From: CAYQSU01 sp964420325
GTDB lineage: Bacteria; Pseudomonadota; Alphaproteobacteria; Rhodospirillales; Defluviicoccaceae
DNA: 13,788 nucleotides
Assembly: GCA_964420325.1 (NCBI GenBank)
Contig: CAYQSU010000077.1
Coordinates: 1-13,788, forward strand
Direction of reading: 5' to 3'
Below the pieces are notes generated by a model, which saw only the letters and a program-made list of their open reading frames with translations, was not told the DNA's origin and did not search any database. Position 1 is the first letter of the stretch, and each line of letters opens with the position of its first letter. This document shows positions 5,486-12,685 of the stretch, piece by piece. Both the position numbers and the translations under genes were made by a program.

Positions 5486-7261
5486 CTAGGTGATGCTGAC
5501 CCCGGCGCGCCGCATGATCACCCATTGCTGGGCGATCGACAGAACGTTGTTCCACGTCCAGTAGACGACCAGCCCGGCCGGGAACTGGGCGAGCATGATG
5601 GTGAAGACCACCGGCAGCATCATGAAGATCTTCGCCTGCAGGGGATCCGGCGGCTGCGGGTTCAGCTTCTGTTGGAAGTACATGGTGGCGCCCATGATCA
5701 AGGGCCAGATGCCGATCATCAAGAGCTCCGGCGGCTGCCACGGGATGAGCCCGAACAGGTTGAAGATGCTGGTCGGATCCCGCGCCGAGAGGTCCTGGAT
5801 CCAGCCGAAGAACGGCGCGTGCCGCATCTCGATGGTGACGAACAGCACCTTGTAGAGGGCGAAGAACACCGGGATCTGGACCAGCATCGGCAGGCAGCCG
5901 GAGGCCGGGTTCACCTTCTCCCGCTTGTAGAGCGCCATCATCTCCTGATTGAGCCGCACCTTGTCGTCGGCGAAGCGCTCCCGGAGCTTCAGCATCTCCG
6001 GCTGCAGCCGGCGAATCTGGGTCATCGCCTTGTAGGACTTGTTGGCGAGCGGAAAGAACACGAGCTTGATGGCAACGGTGAGGATCAGGATGGCGACGCC
6101 GAAGTTGCCGACGTAGTCCCGGATGTAAACCAGAAAGTAGAAGATCGGCTTGGTGAGGAACCAGAACCAGCCGAAATCGACGGCCCGGTCGAAGAGCGGG
6201 ATGGCGTACCGCTCGCGGTAGTCGTCGAGCATGCGTGCGACCTTGGCGCCGGCGAACAGCCGGCTCTGCCACTGGACCTCGGCGCCGCCGGCGATGGCGA
6301 TGCCGTCGGCGATGAAGTCGGTCTGATAGATGTCGGTGCGGCTGACGCGGTGGTGAACGAAGCGCATCCTGGAGGTGGCGCTCTGGTCCGGCACCAGCGC
6401 GGTGAGCCAGTACTTGTCGGTGATGCCGATCCAGCCGCCCTTCGAGGTCTCGACGATGGTGCCGCTGGCGGCGCTCTGGACGTCGTCGTAGTCGATCTCC
6501 TTCAACGTGCCATTGACGACGCCGAGGGGGCCCTCGTGGAGGATGAAGAATCCGAGCGTCGGGGGGGTCCCCCGCCGGGAGATCAGCGAGTAGGGAAAGA
6601 GCGTGACCGGAGCGTCGCCCTTGTTCTCGACGCTGTCGGTGATGGTGAACATGTAGCGGTCGTCGACGGCGATGGTGCGCTTGAAGAGAAGCCCCTCGCC
6701 GTTGTCCCAGGTCAGCGTGACCGGCGTCGCCGGCGTCAGGATCTCTGCGTCGGCGGTCCATTCGGCGTCGGCCCTGGGCACCTTGATGCCGGCGCCGCCG
6801 TCGTCCCAGCCGGCCTCGACGAAGTAGGCGTCCGCCGTCTGCTGCGGCGACAAGAGCACGATCTCCGGGCTCCCGGGATCGAGGGTCTGGCGGTAGCTGG
6901 CGAGGGTGAGATCGTCGAACCGGGCGCCGACGAGGGAGATGGAGCCGTGCAGGAGAGGCGCGTCGATGCGCAGCCGCGGCACCTCGGTCAACGCCCGCTG
7001 GCGCAGCGCCTCGCCCGCCGGCGCCGGGCGCTCGACGGCGGCCGCGGGCGGGGCGGTCGGTGCCGCCGCCGTCGGCACCGAGGGCGCAATCGCGGGCAGG
7101 CCGTCCTCGGTCGGCGCCGGCGGCGCCCCGATCACCTGCTCCTCCGGCGGCGACCGCTCCGCCGGCGGCCGCGGGTAGAGGAAGCCGTACAGGTAGTCGA
7201 AGCCGAACAGGATGACGACGGACAGCACGATCGCCAGGATGATGTTTCTGTTCTCGGCCAT
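5486..7261 (-). CDS. yidC: Membrane protein insertase YidC
   Basis: A 591-residue inner-membrane insertase of the YidC/Oxa1/Alb3 family, which inserts and folds membrane proteins alone or with SecYEG. Layout: an N-terminal signal-anchor helix (about 7-27), a proline/alanine-rich linker (28-90), a periplasmic beta domain (about 95-350) and the conserved core (about 365-585). Core signatures are VGNFGVAILILT, FFPLANKSYKAM, SGCLPMLVQIPVFFALYKVL and FPAGLVVYWTWNN. The conserved positive charge in the hydrophilic groove (Arg366 in E. coli) is Lys399 here by alignment of GNFG...IK with GNWG...VR. The length is normal for a Gram-negative. It lies 15 bases after yidD. Confidence 0.97.
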   Translation of the reverse strand: MAENRNIILAIVLSVVILFGFDYLYGFLYPRPPAERSPPEEQVIGAPPAPTEDGLPAIAPSVPTAAAPTAPPAAAVERPAPAGEALRQRALTEVPRLRIDAPLLHGSISLVGARFDDLTLASYRQTLDPGSPEIVLLSPQQTADAYFVEAGWDDGGAGIKVPRADAEWTADAEILTPATPVTLTWDNGEGLLFKRTIAVDDRYMFTITDSVENKGDAPVTLFPYSLISRRGTPPTLGFFILHEGPLGVVNGTLKEIDYDDVQSAASGTIVETSKGGWIGITDKYWLTALVPDQSATSRMRFVHHRVSRTDIYQTDFIADGIAIAGGAEVQWQSRLFAGAKVARMLDDYRERYAIPLFDRAVDFGWFWFLTKPIFYFLVYIRDYVGNFGVAILILTVAIKLVFFPLANKSYKAMTQIRRLQPEMLKLRERFADDKVRLNQEMMALYKREKVNPASGCLPMLVQIPVFFALYKVLFVTIEMRHAPFFGWIQDLSARDPTSIFNLFGLIPWQPPELLMIGIWPLIMGATMYFQQKLNPQPPDPLQAKIFMMLPVVFTIMLAQFPAGLVVYWTWNNVLSIAQQWVIMRRAGVSIT

Positions 7262-7276
7262 CGATCGCGCCTCGCC

Positions 7277-7537
7277 TCAGCCGTTGCCCCGCAGCGTCAT
7301 GCCGTCCGCGGCCGGCACCTCCGGGACCGGATCGTAGCCGTGGCCGCCCCACGGATGGCAGCGCAGAAGCCGCCTCGCGGCGAGCCAGCCGCCCTCGAGC
7401 GCGCCGAACCGGTCGACCGCCTCGAGCGCGTAGGCCGAACACGACGGGTGGAACCGGCAGCTGCCGGGAAGAAGCGGAGAGATCCCGTAGCGGTACCCGA
7501 GAATCAGTGCCCGCGCCACGCCTCTTGCCAGTCTCAC
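7277..7537 (-). CDS. yidD: Membrane protein insertion efficiency factor YidD
   Basis: An 86-residue member of the YidD family, a small amphipathic protein at the cytoplasmic face of the inner membrane that assists YidC-dependent insertion. The family signature is complete: SPLLPGSCRFHPSCSAYALEA (about 20-40) and RLLRCHPWGGHGYDPVP (56-72), including three cysteines. The GTG start overlaps the rnpA stop in a GTGA arrangement (7537-7534), implying translational coupling. The position between rnpA and yidC is the conserved bacterial order. Confidence 0.95.
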   Translation of the reverse strand: MRLARGVARALILGYRYGISPLLPGSCRFHPSCSAYALEAVDRFGALEGGWLAARRLLRCHPWGGHGYDPVPEVPAADGMTLRGNG

Positions 7538-7935
7538 TGCGACATCCCTCTCTTCCCGGAGCGACCCTCGGCGCCGGCGCCGCGATAGGCGCGCAGCCGC
7601 TTCAGGGCCGTTGTCAGGTCGCCGATCAAGGCGCCGAACGGTCGCGCGACGGTCGCCGCCCGTCCGATCAGAACGTAGTCGTACCCGGCCTTCGCATGCA
7701 ACGGCAGAACCAGTTCGGCCGCCGCCCGCAGGCGCCGGCGCGCCCGGTTGCGCTCGACCGCACCGCCGACGCGGCGGCTCGCGGTGATGCCGAGGCGCAT
7801 CGCCGCCGTCTCGCCGTCCGCCTCCGTCCGCCTCAGCGTCTGCAGCACGAGGCCGGGGGTGGCGCAGCGCAGGCCGGCCCGGGCGACGCGAAGATAGTCC
7901 GACCGGCGCTTGAGATGCGGGATGCCCGGGGCCAC
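7534..7935 (-). CDS. rnpA: Ribonuclease P protein component
   Basis: A 133-residue basic protein subunit of RNase P, which with the M1 RNA removes 5' leaders from pre-tRNAs. The N-terminal LKRRSDYLRVARAG and the RNR signature GGAVERNRARRRLRA (57-71) are diagnostic. YVLIGRAATV (86-95) matches the following strand of the fold. The GTG start at 7935 lies 7 bases after the rpmH stop, so it is co-transcribed and probably coupled. A C-terminal basic tail (GAGAEGRSGKRG) extends past the domain. Confidence 0.95.
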   Translation of the reverse strand: MAPGIPHLKRRSDYLRVARAGLRCATPGLVLQTLRRTEADGETAAMRLGITASRRVGGAVERNRARRRLRAAAELVLPLHAKAGYDYVLIGRAATVARPFGALIGDLTTALKRLRAYRGAGAEGRSGKRGMSQ

Positions 7936-7942
7936 GGGAGGG

Positions 7943-8077
7943 TCAGGCGGAGAGCCGTTTGCGTCCTTTCCTGCGGCGGTTGGCCAGCACCCGCCGGCCG
8001 CCGACGGTGGCCATGCGCTTGCGGAAGCCGTGACGCCGCTTGCGGACCAGGTTGCTCGGCTGGTACGTCCGTTTCAC
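7943..8077 (-). CDS. rpmH: 50S ribosomal protein L34
   Basis: A 44-residue, highly basic protein of the large ribosomal subunit. KRTYQPSNLVRKRRHGFRKR and GGRRVLANRRRKGRKRLSA are near-invariant L34 sequence. The correct start is GTG 8077, not the upstream ATG at 8131: it gives the canonical MKRTYQPS start and is preceded by a strong AAGGAG (8090-8085) with 7-base spacing. It is the first gene of the minus-strand operon. Confidence 0.97.
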   Translation of the reverse strand: MKRTYQPSNLVRKRRHGFRKRMATVGGRRVLANRRRKGRKRLSA

Positions 8078-8107
8078 GCGAAAGCTCCTTGGTGAAATCG
8101 GGTTCGC

Positions 8108-8136
8108 TGTATACGGGCTCGGCCGGGCCAAGTCAA
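8108..8136 (-). promoter_or_regulatory. Promoter of the rpmH-rnpA-yidD-yidC operon
   Basis: On the minus strand TTGACT (8136-8131), an exact 17-base spacer and TATACA (8113-8108) make a near-consensus sigma70 promoter. Transcription should begin near 8101, leaving a leader of about 24 bases with the AAGGAG ribosome-binding site. A strong promoter is expected for a ribosomal protein operon. Confidence 0.85.
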
Positions 8137-8262
8137 CGTGCCGTCCGGCGACGGCAGGCGGTCACGGGGTGGTGACGAAGCGTGAGTGGCCGAGGCCGCC
8201 GGCGTTGCGTATATGCTGATGGCCCTTCAGCACGATTGCCGGCGGGATCGCGGGGTTCGAGC
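8137..8262. other. Divergent intergenic region
   Basis: Separates the rpmH operon from the plus-strand membrane-protein gene. A TATGCT hexamer (8212-8217) could be a -10 box for the plus strand, but no matching -35 sequence is seen. No other motif stands out. Confidence 0.4.
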
Positions 8263-9018
8263 ATGGGAGCGATGATGGTGACCAAGCGCCGGGAGCACGG
8301 GTCGGACAGCGAGGCACGATCGCGGTTGCCCTGGCGGTTCGTGCCGGCGGTCGTCATCGCCGCCGGCTTCGCCGCCTTCTTCCTGTTGGGCTGGGATCGC
8401 CACCTCTCCTTCGAGGCGCTCCGCCTTCATCGCGAGGAGCTGATCGCCTGGTGCGGCGACAACCCGGGCGCGGCGGGCCTCTCGTTCGTCGCCGTCTATG
8501 CGCTCGCGGTCGCCTTCTCGGTTCCGGGGGCGGTTTGGATGACGATCGCCGGTGGCTTCCTGTTCGGCCCCTATGTTGCAACCCTCTACGTCGTCGCCGG
8601 CGCCACTCTCGGCGCCTGCGGCGTGTTCCTCGCCGCCCGCTACGCGTTCGCCGACGCCCTGCGGCGGAAGGCGGGGCCGGCGCTTCGGCGGATGGAAAAG
8701 GGCTTCGGCGACAACGCGCTCAGCTACATGCTGGCACTGCGGCTGGTGCCGTTGTTCCCGTTCTGGCTGGTCAACCTGGTGCCAGCCTTCCTCGGCGTCC
8801 CGTTGCGCACGTTCGCCCTCGGCACGCTGATCGGCATCGTTCCCGGAAGCTTCGTCTATGCCCTCGTCGGCAACGGCCTGGGCAGCATCCTCGACGCCGG
8901 CGAGCGGCCGGATCTCGGGATCGTCTTCGCGCCGGAGGTCCTGGCGCCGCTGATCGGCCTCGCCGTCCTCGCGCTCCTGCCGGTCGCCTACCAGTGGCTC
9001 AGGCGGTCGCGGGCGTGA
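8263..9018 (+). CDS. TVP38/TMEM64 family (DedA-like) membrane protein
   Basis: A 251-residue inner-membrane protein of the SNARE-associated (VTT/DedA) superfamily. Relatives in this superfamily act in lipid scrambling or flipping; the substrate here is unknown. Hydrophobic segments lie at about 25-43, 68-88, 90-118 and 205-245. The family core is GGFLFGPYVATLYVVAGATLGA, then the RLVPLFPFWLVNLVPAF re-entrant segment, and then TLIGIVPGSFVYALVGNGLG. The start is uncertain: ATG 8263 is chosen, ATG 8272 or 8275 are alternatives, and none has a clear ribosome-binding site. Its stop overlaps a possible GTG start of the next gene (GTGA at 9015-9018). TVP38 proteins are often next to or fused with this type of oxidoreductase. 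Confidence 0.9.
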   Translation: MGAMMVTKRREHGSDSEARSRLPWRFVPAVVIAAGFAAFFLLGWDRHLSFEALRLHREELIAWCGDNPGAAGLSFVAVYALAVAFSVPGAVWMTIAGGFLFGPYVATLYVVAGATLGACGVFLAARYAFADALRRKAGPALRRMEKGFGDNALSYMLALRLVPLFPFWLVNLVPAFLGVPLRTFALGTLIGIVPGSFVYALVGNGLGSILDAGERPDLGIVFAPEVLAPLIGLAVLALLPVAYQWLRRSRA

Positions 9019-9038
9019 CGCGAGCGGAGCCGGGCGCG

Positions 9039-10463
9039 ATGACCAACACCATCGACACCGACCTCTGCGTGATCGGCGCCGGCTCGGGCGGGCTCACCGT
9101 CGCCGCCGGGGCCTCGCAGATGGGAGCGAGGACGGTCCTCATCGAGGCTCACAAGATGGGCGGGGACTGTCTCAACTTCGGCTGTGTGCCGTCGAAGGCG
9201 CTGCTGGCCGCCGGCCACGCCGCCGAGGCGGTTCGCCAGGGCCACCGCTTCGGCGTCGCCGCCGACGGTCTCCGCATCGACGGCGGCCGCGTCTACGGCC
9301 ACGTGCGGGGCGTCATCGCCGCCATCGAGCCCAACGACTCGCAGGAGCGGTTCGAGGGCCTGGGCGTCCGCGTCGTCCGCGCCCGCGCCCGCTTCGTCGG
9401 CCCCGCCGAGGTCGAGGCCGACGGGCTTGGCATCCGCGCCCGCCGCTTCGTCGTCGCCACCGGATCCTCGCCGTTCGTGCCGCCCATCCCCGGTCTCGGC
9501 GATCTGCCGTTCCTCACCAACGAGACGGTCTTCGATCTCGCCGCGCTGCCGGAGCACCTGCTCGTCGTCGGCGGAGGCCCGATCGGCGTCGAGATGGCGC
9601 AGGCCCACCGCCGCCTCGGCGCCCGGGTGACGGTGCTGGAGATGGGCTCGGTGCTGCCGCGGGACGATCCGGAGCTGGTCGACGTCGTCCGCACCCGGCT
9701 CAAGGCCGAGGGCGTGGAGGTGCGCGAGGGCGTGAAGGTGGTCGCCGCCGCCGCCGCCGCCGCCGGCATCGCCCTCACCGTCGCCGAGAACGGGCAGGAG
9801 AGCCGCATCGAAGGCTCCCATGTGCTGATCGCCGCCGGCCGCCGGCCCAACGTCGACGGCCTCGGTCTCGATCAGGCAGGAATCGCCCACTCGGCGAAGG
9901 GCATCACGGTGGACCGCAGGCTGCGCACCACCAACCGCCGCGTCTTCGCCATCGGCGACGTCGCCGGCGGCCACCAGTTCACCCATGTCGCCTCCTGGCA
10001 CGCCGGCATCGTCATCAAGAACGCGCTGTTCCGCATCCCGGCCAAGGCCGACGCACGGACCGTGCCGTGGGTGACCTACACCTCCCCGGAGCTGGCCCAG
10101 GTCGGTCTCCTCGAGGCCGAGGCCAAGGCCAGGCACGGCACGATCCGCGTCCTCCGCTGGCCCTACCACGACAACGACCGCGCCCAGGCCGAGCACGTCG
10201 TCGACGGCTTCGTCAAGGCGGTGGTAACGCCCGGCGGGCACATCCTCGGCGCCGGCATCGTCGGCGCGGCGGCGGGAGAGCTGATCCATACCTGGGTGCT
10301 GGCGATGACGAAACGCATCAAGGTCGGCACGCTTGCGGCGATGGTCGCGCCCTATCCGACCCTGGGTGAGGTCAGCAAGCGCGCCGCCGGAAGCTTCTAC
10401 GCGCCGAAGCTGTTCAGCGAGCGCACGCGGGCCATCGTCCGCCTCCTGCAGAGGCTCGGCTGA
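9039..10463 (+). CDS. FAD/NAD(P)-dependent disulfide oxidoreductase (MerA-like)
   Basis: A 474-residue class I pyridine-nucleotide disulfide oxidoreductase. It has FAD-binding GAGSGG (13-18), the redox-active pair C44-LNFG-C49 in GGDCLNFGCVPSK, a second dinucleotide fold VVGGGPIGVE, the second FAD motif IGDVAGG, and the dimerisation domain. The C-terminal motif is APYPTLGE: the catalytic His of lipoamide and glutathione reductases (HPTLSE) is Tyr439, as in mercuric reductases. The N-terminal metal-binding domain and C-terminal Cys pair of MerA are absent, so mercury reduction is not supported and the substrate is unknown. Seven GCC codons (9744-9764) encode an Ala7 run. ATG 9039 has GGAG (9026-9029); GTG 9015 overlapping the previous stop is an alternative. 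It forms an operon with the TVP38 gene. Confidence 0.92.
   Translation: MTNTIDTDLCVIGAGSGGLTVAAGASQMGARTVLIEAHKMGGDCLNFGCVPSKALLAAGHAAEAVRQGHRFGVAADGLRIDGGRVYGHVRGVIAAIEPNDSQERFEGLGVRVVRARARFVGPAEVEADGLGIRARRFVVATGSSPFVPPIPGLGDLPFLTNETVFDLAALPEHLLVVGGGPIGVEMAQAHRRLGARVTVLEMGSVLPRDDPELVDVVRTRLKAEGVEVREGVKVVAAAAAAAGIALTVAENGQESRIEGSHVLIAAGRRPNVDGLGLDQAGIAHSAKGITVDRRLRTTNRRVFAIGDVAGGHQFTHVASWHAGIVIKNALFRIPAKADARTVPWVTYTSPELAQVGLLEAEAKARHGTIRVLRWPYHDNDRAQAEHVVDGFVKAVVTPGGHILGAGIVGAAAGELIHTWVLAMTKRIKVGTLAAMVAPYPTLGEVSKRAAGSFYAPKLFSERTRAIVRLLQRLG
9744..9764. repeat. (GCC)7 microsatellite inside the oxidoreductase gene
   Basis: Seven perfect GCC units in frame encode seven alanines in a row in the NAD-domain region. 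Slippage would change length without breaking the frame. Confidence 0.9.
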
Positions 10464-10474
10464 GCCGGCCGCAG

Positions 10475-10503
10475 GCGACAGACCCGCCGATTTCGTCTAG
10501 ATT
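10475..10503 (+). promoter_or_regulatory. Possible promoter of the histidine kinase gene
   Basis: GCGACA (10475-10480, 4/6 to -35) and TAGATT (10498-10503, 4/6 to -10) are separated by exactly 17 bases. The ATG at 10510 is 6 bases after the -10 box and has no Shine-Dalgarno sequence, so the transcript would be leaderless. The hexamers are moderate matches. Confidence 0.45.
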
Positions 10504-10509
10504 TCGCCC

Positions 10510-11925
10510 ATGAGCACGCAACGGCCCGCACACCCGGCCGCCGGGCTCGGCCTGTCGGCGCGGCTGCTCGGCTTGACGGTCGTCTTCGTCATGCTCGCCG
10601 AGGTGCTGATCTACGTGCCCAGCATCTCGCGGTTCCGCAAGACCTATCTCGAGGACCAGATCGACCGGGCGAGCATCGCCGTGCTCGCCGCCAGGGCGAG
10701 CCCGGAGCACGAGGTCGGCCGCGGCCTCGCCATGGATCTCCTGTTCCACACCCAGGCCTATGCCATCAGCCTCAAGACCCCGGAGCGGCGGCTCCTGATG
10801 CTGAGCCGGGAGATGCCGCCCGCGGTCGACGTCACCGTCCACCTCGGCGACAGGATGTTCACCGAATGGATCGCCGAGGCGTTCGCGACGCTCGCCCAGA
10901 CGCGGAACCGGATCATGCGCGTGGTCGCCGCCGAGGCCAGCCCGGGCGGCGCCGAGCTCGAGGTGATCCTCGACGAGACGCCGATGCGGGAGGCGATGTA
11001 CGCGTACTCCTGGCGGATCCTGACGCTTTCGATCGTCATCTCGCTGATCACCGCCGGGCTCGTCTACGTGAGCCTGCAGTGGCTGCTGGTGCGCCCCATC
11101 CGCCAGATCACCCAGTGCATCATGCGCTTCCGCGAGAACCCGGAGGACGAGACGGCGACGCTGCCCGCGACCCGCCGCGGCGACGAGATCGGCCTCGCCC
11201 AGCGCGAGCTCCAGGTGATGCAGCAGGAGCTGCGCGCCGCGCTGCGCCAGAAGGCGCATCTCGCCGCCCTCGGCGCGGCGGTGGCGAAGATCAACCACGA
11301 CCTCCGCAACACGCTCGCGACGGCGGTGCTGGTTTCCGACCGCCTCGCCGAGATCGACGATCCCGAGGTCAAACGCGTGACGCCGCGGCTGGTCGCCGCC
11401 ATCGACCGCGCCGTCCAGTTGTGCAGCCGGACCCTCGACTTCGTCCAGGACGGCAAGCGCACCTTGCGCGCCTCGGTGTTCGCGCTCGACGGGCTGGTCG
11501 ACGAGGTCAGGGCCGCCGTCCACGACGGAGGCTGTCCCGGGACCGTCCTCGATCTGGTCGACGCCGACGGCGGCCGCCTCGAGCTCGCCGCCGACCGCGA
11601 GCAGCTGTTCCGCGTGCTCTCCAATCTCGCGCTCAACGCCGGCCAGGCGGGCGCCCGGACCGTGACCATCGCGGCCCGCCGCCGCGACGGCCGGGCGGTG
11701 ATCACCGTCGCCGACGACGGACCGGGACTGCCGGACGCGGTGAAAGCCCGGCTGTTTCAGCCGTTCGCAGCCACCGCCCGTCACGGCGGCTCCGGTCTCG
11801 GCCTCGCCATCGCCCATGAGATCGTCCGCGCCCACGGCGGCGAGCTCAGCCTCGCCGCCACCGGGCCCGCCGGCACCACGTTCCGCATCGAGCTGCCGCT
11901 TGCGGGCCTCGAGGCCGCCGCCTAA
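10510..11925 (+). CDS. Orphan membrane sensor histidine kinase
   Basis: A 471-residue two-component sensor kinase. TM1 is about 18-38 and TM2 about 169-191, bounding a periplasmic sensor of about 130 residues with no recognised fold. A HAMP linker follows (about 190-245, RPIRQIT...GDEIGLAQ). The dimerisation helix has an H-box KINHDLRNTLATA with phospho-acceptor H263; HDLRN replaces the common HELRT. The ATPase domain has the N-box NLALNAGQAGA (372-382), G1 DDGPGLP (402-408), F-box LFQPFA and G2 GGSGLGLAIAHEIV (426-439), so it looks active. No response regulator is in the window. It lies 46 bases after the oxidoreductase, with its own possible promoter. Confidence 0.93.
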   Translation: MSTQRPAHPAAGLGLSARLLGLTVVFVMLAEVLIYVPSISRFRKTYLEDQIDRASIAVLAARASPEHEVGRGLAMDLLFHTQAYAISLKTPERRLLMLSREMPPAVDVTVHLGDRMFTEWIAEAFATLAQTRNRIMRVVAAEASPGGAELEVILDETPMREAMYAYSWRILTLSIVISLITAGLVYVSLQWLLVRPIRQITQCIMRFRENPEDETATLPATRRGDEIGLAQRELQVMQQELRAALRQKAHLAALGAAVAKINHDLRNTLATAVLVSDRLAEIDDPEVKRVTPRLVAAIDRAVQLCSRTLDFVQDGKRTLRASVFALDGLVDEVRAAVHDGGCPGTVLDLVDADGGRLELAADREQLFRVLSNLALNAGQAGARTVTIAARRRDGRAVITVADDGPGLPDAVKARLFQPFAATARHGGSGLGLAIAHEIVRAHGGELSLAATGPAGTTFRIELPLAGLEAAA

Positions 11926-12160
11926 TGGCCGGCGGTCGCCGAACGGTCCGGACCCGGCCGCCGCCACCGCGACCGGTTCCCGACCCGGCAGGTCTCGTTG
12001 CCGGTTCCCATCCGATCGCCGTCGATGCCCGTCGCCACGGAGGCGTGCGGCCGGAACGCGAAGCCTGTATTCTCGACGGGTCCGATAGGGGTCGATCTGC
12101 CCTGCACGCCGTGCAAGAGACGATATCAGGACGCCTACCGCCACGGAGGTCCATCCAGCC
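11926..12160. other. Intergenic region before the basic hypothetical gene
   Basis: No gene is seen. A 10-bp palindrome GGTCCGGACC (11945-11954) lies just after the kinase stop, but there is no T-run to make it a terminator. A small inverted repeat TGCAC-GCC-GTGCA occurs just before 12120. TGTATTCTC, resembling the -10 area of the MFS gene, occurs near 12066, but a -35 partner is not obvious. Confidence 0.4.
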
Positions 12161-12685
12161 ATGAGCCTGACACGCAAGCACGAAGACCGCTTTCTTTCCG
12201 CCGAGGAACGCGAACTCGTGATCCGCACCCATCGGCCCGAGATCGCCGCCCTGTCCGACGACGAGTTGGCGAAGCTGCGCAATCTGGTGCGGGAGCGCCG
12301 CGATCGCGCAGGCGACATCTCCCGGCGCCAGCGCCGCGAGATGCGCGGCAAGGCCGGCGCGAGGGGGGCCTCGCCCGCCACCGCCGACGCGGGCTCGAAG
12401 CTCAAGGTCAGCCTGCTCGCCCAGGCGATGAGGCGGCTGAACAGCGAGACGGCGCGGCGCCAGCGGCAGGCGGCGCGGTCGCGGCTCATCGCCGACATGC
12501 ACCGCGCGCCGGCCTTGAGACGGTCGGCGGCGAAGCCGTCGCGTCCGGCGTCGAGGACGGCGAGCAAGGGCATGCAGAGCAATCCGAGCCCGGTGGCCGA
12601 GCAGATCGCCGATCCGCGCGAGGTCGGGCGTGTGTCAAAGGACGTGAAGCGGGGGCAGGCGCGGCGCGACCGTCGGCCGGGTTGA
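12161..12685 (+). CDS. Basic, low-complexity conserved hypothetical protein
   Basis: A 174-residue soluble protein of unknown function, rich in Arg, Ala and Lys, with no Cys, Trp or Tyr. The first 60 residues are a predicted helical, charged segment (SLTRKHEDRFLSAEERELV, then LSDDELAKLRNLVRERRDRA). A basic REMRGKAGARG follows, then a second helical part (LLAQAMRRLNSE) and a basic tail with KGMQSNP and DPREVGRVSKD. I recall similar small proteins in Rhizobiales and Rhodospirillales with the same opening and the KGM and DPREIGRVS segments, but know of no function. Nucleic-acid binding is plausible from charge only. The start ATG has GGAGGT (12145-12150) 10 bases upstream. It appears monocistronic. 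Confidence 0.72.
   Translation: MSLTRKHEDRFLSAEERELVIRTHRPEIAALSDDELAKLRNLVRERRDRAGDISRRQRREMRGKAGARGASPATADAGSKLKVSLLAQAMRRLNSETARRQRQAARSRLIADMHRAPALRRSAAKPSRPASRTASKGMQSNPSPVAEQIADPREVGRVSKDVKRGQARRDRRPG

Noticed and set aside
5475..7442. Upstream extension of the engB frame through yidC
   Set aside because: The frame is open only because of high GC. The protein-like part begins near 5474, and yidC is clearly encoded in the other frame.
5525..7588. Long plus-strand open frame (687 codons) across yidC and yidD
   Set aside because: Antisense to genes with unmistakable YidC and YidD motifs; the product is repetitive in Arg, Asp, Gly and Val, as expected from GC-rich antisense frames.
8451..9038. 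Fusion of the oxidoreductase with an upstream extension inside the TVP38 gene
   Set aside because: The upstream part is an out-of-frame shadow of TVP38; the oxidoreductase has its own ATG with GGAG at 9026-9029.
9039..10463. Mercuric reductase (merA) identity
   Set aside because: The Tyr in the C-terminal motif fits, but the N-terminal heavy-metal domain and C-terminal vicinal cysteines are missing and no mer genes are nearby.
11926..11960. Rho-independent terminator after the kinase
   Set aside because: The GGTCCGGACC palindrome lacks a spaced stem-loop and a following T-run.
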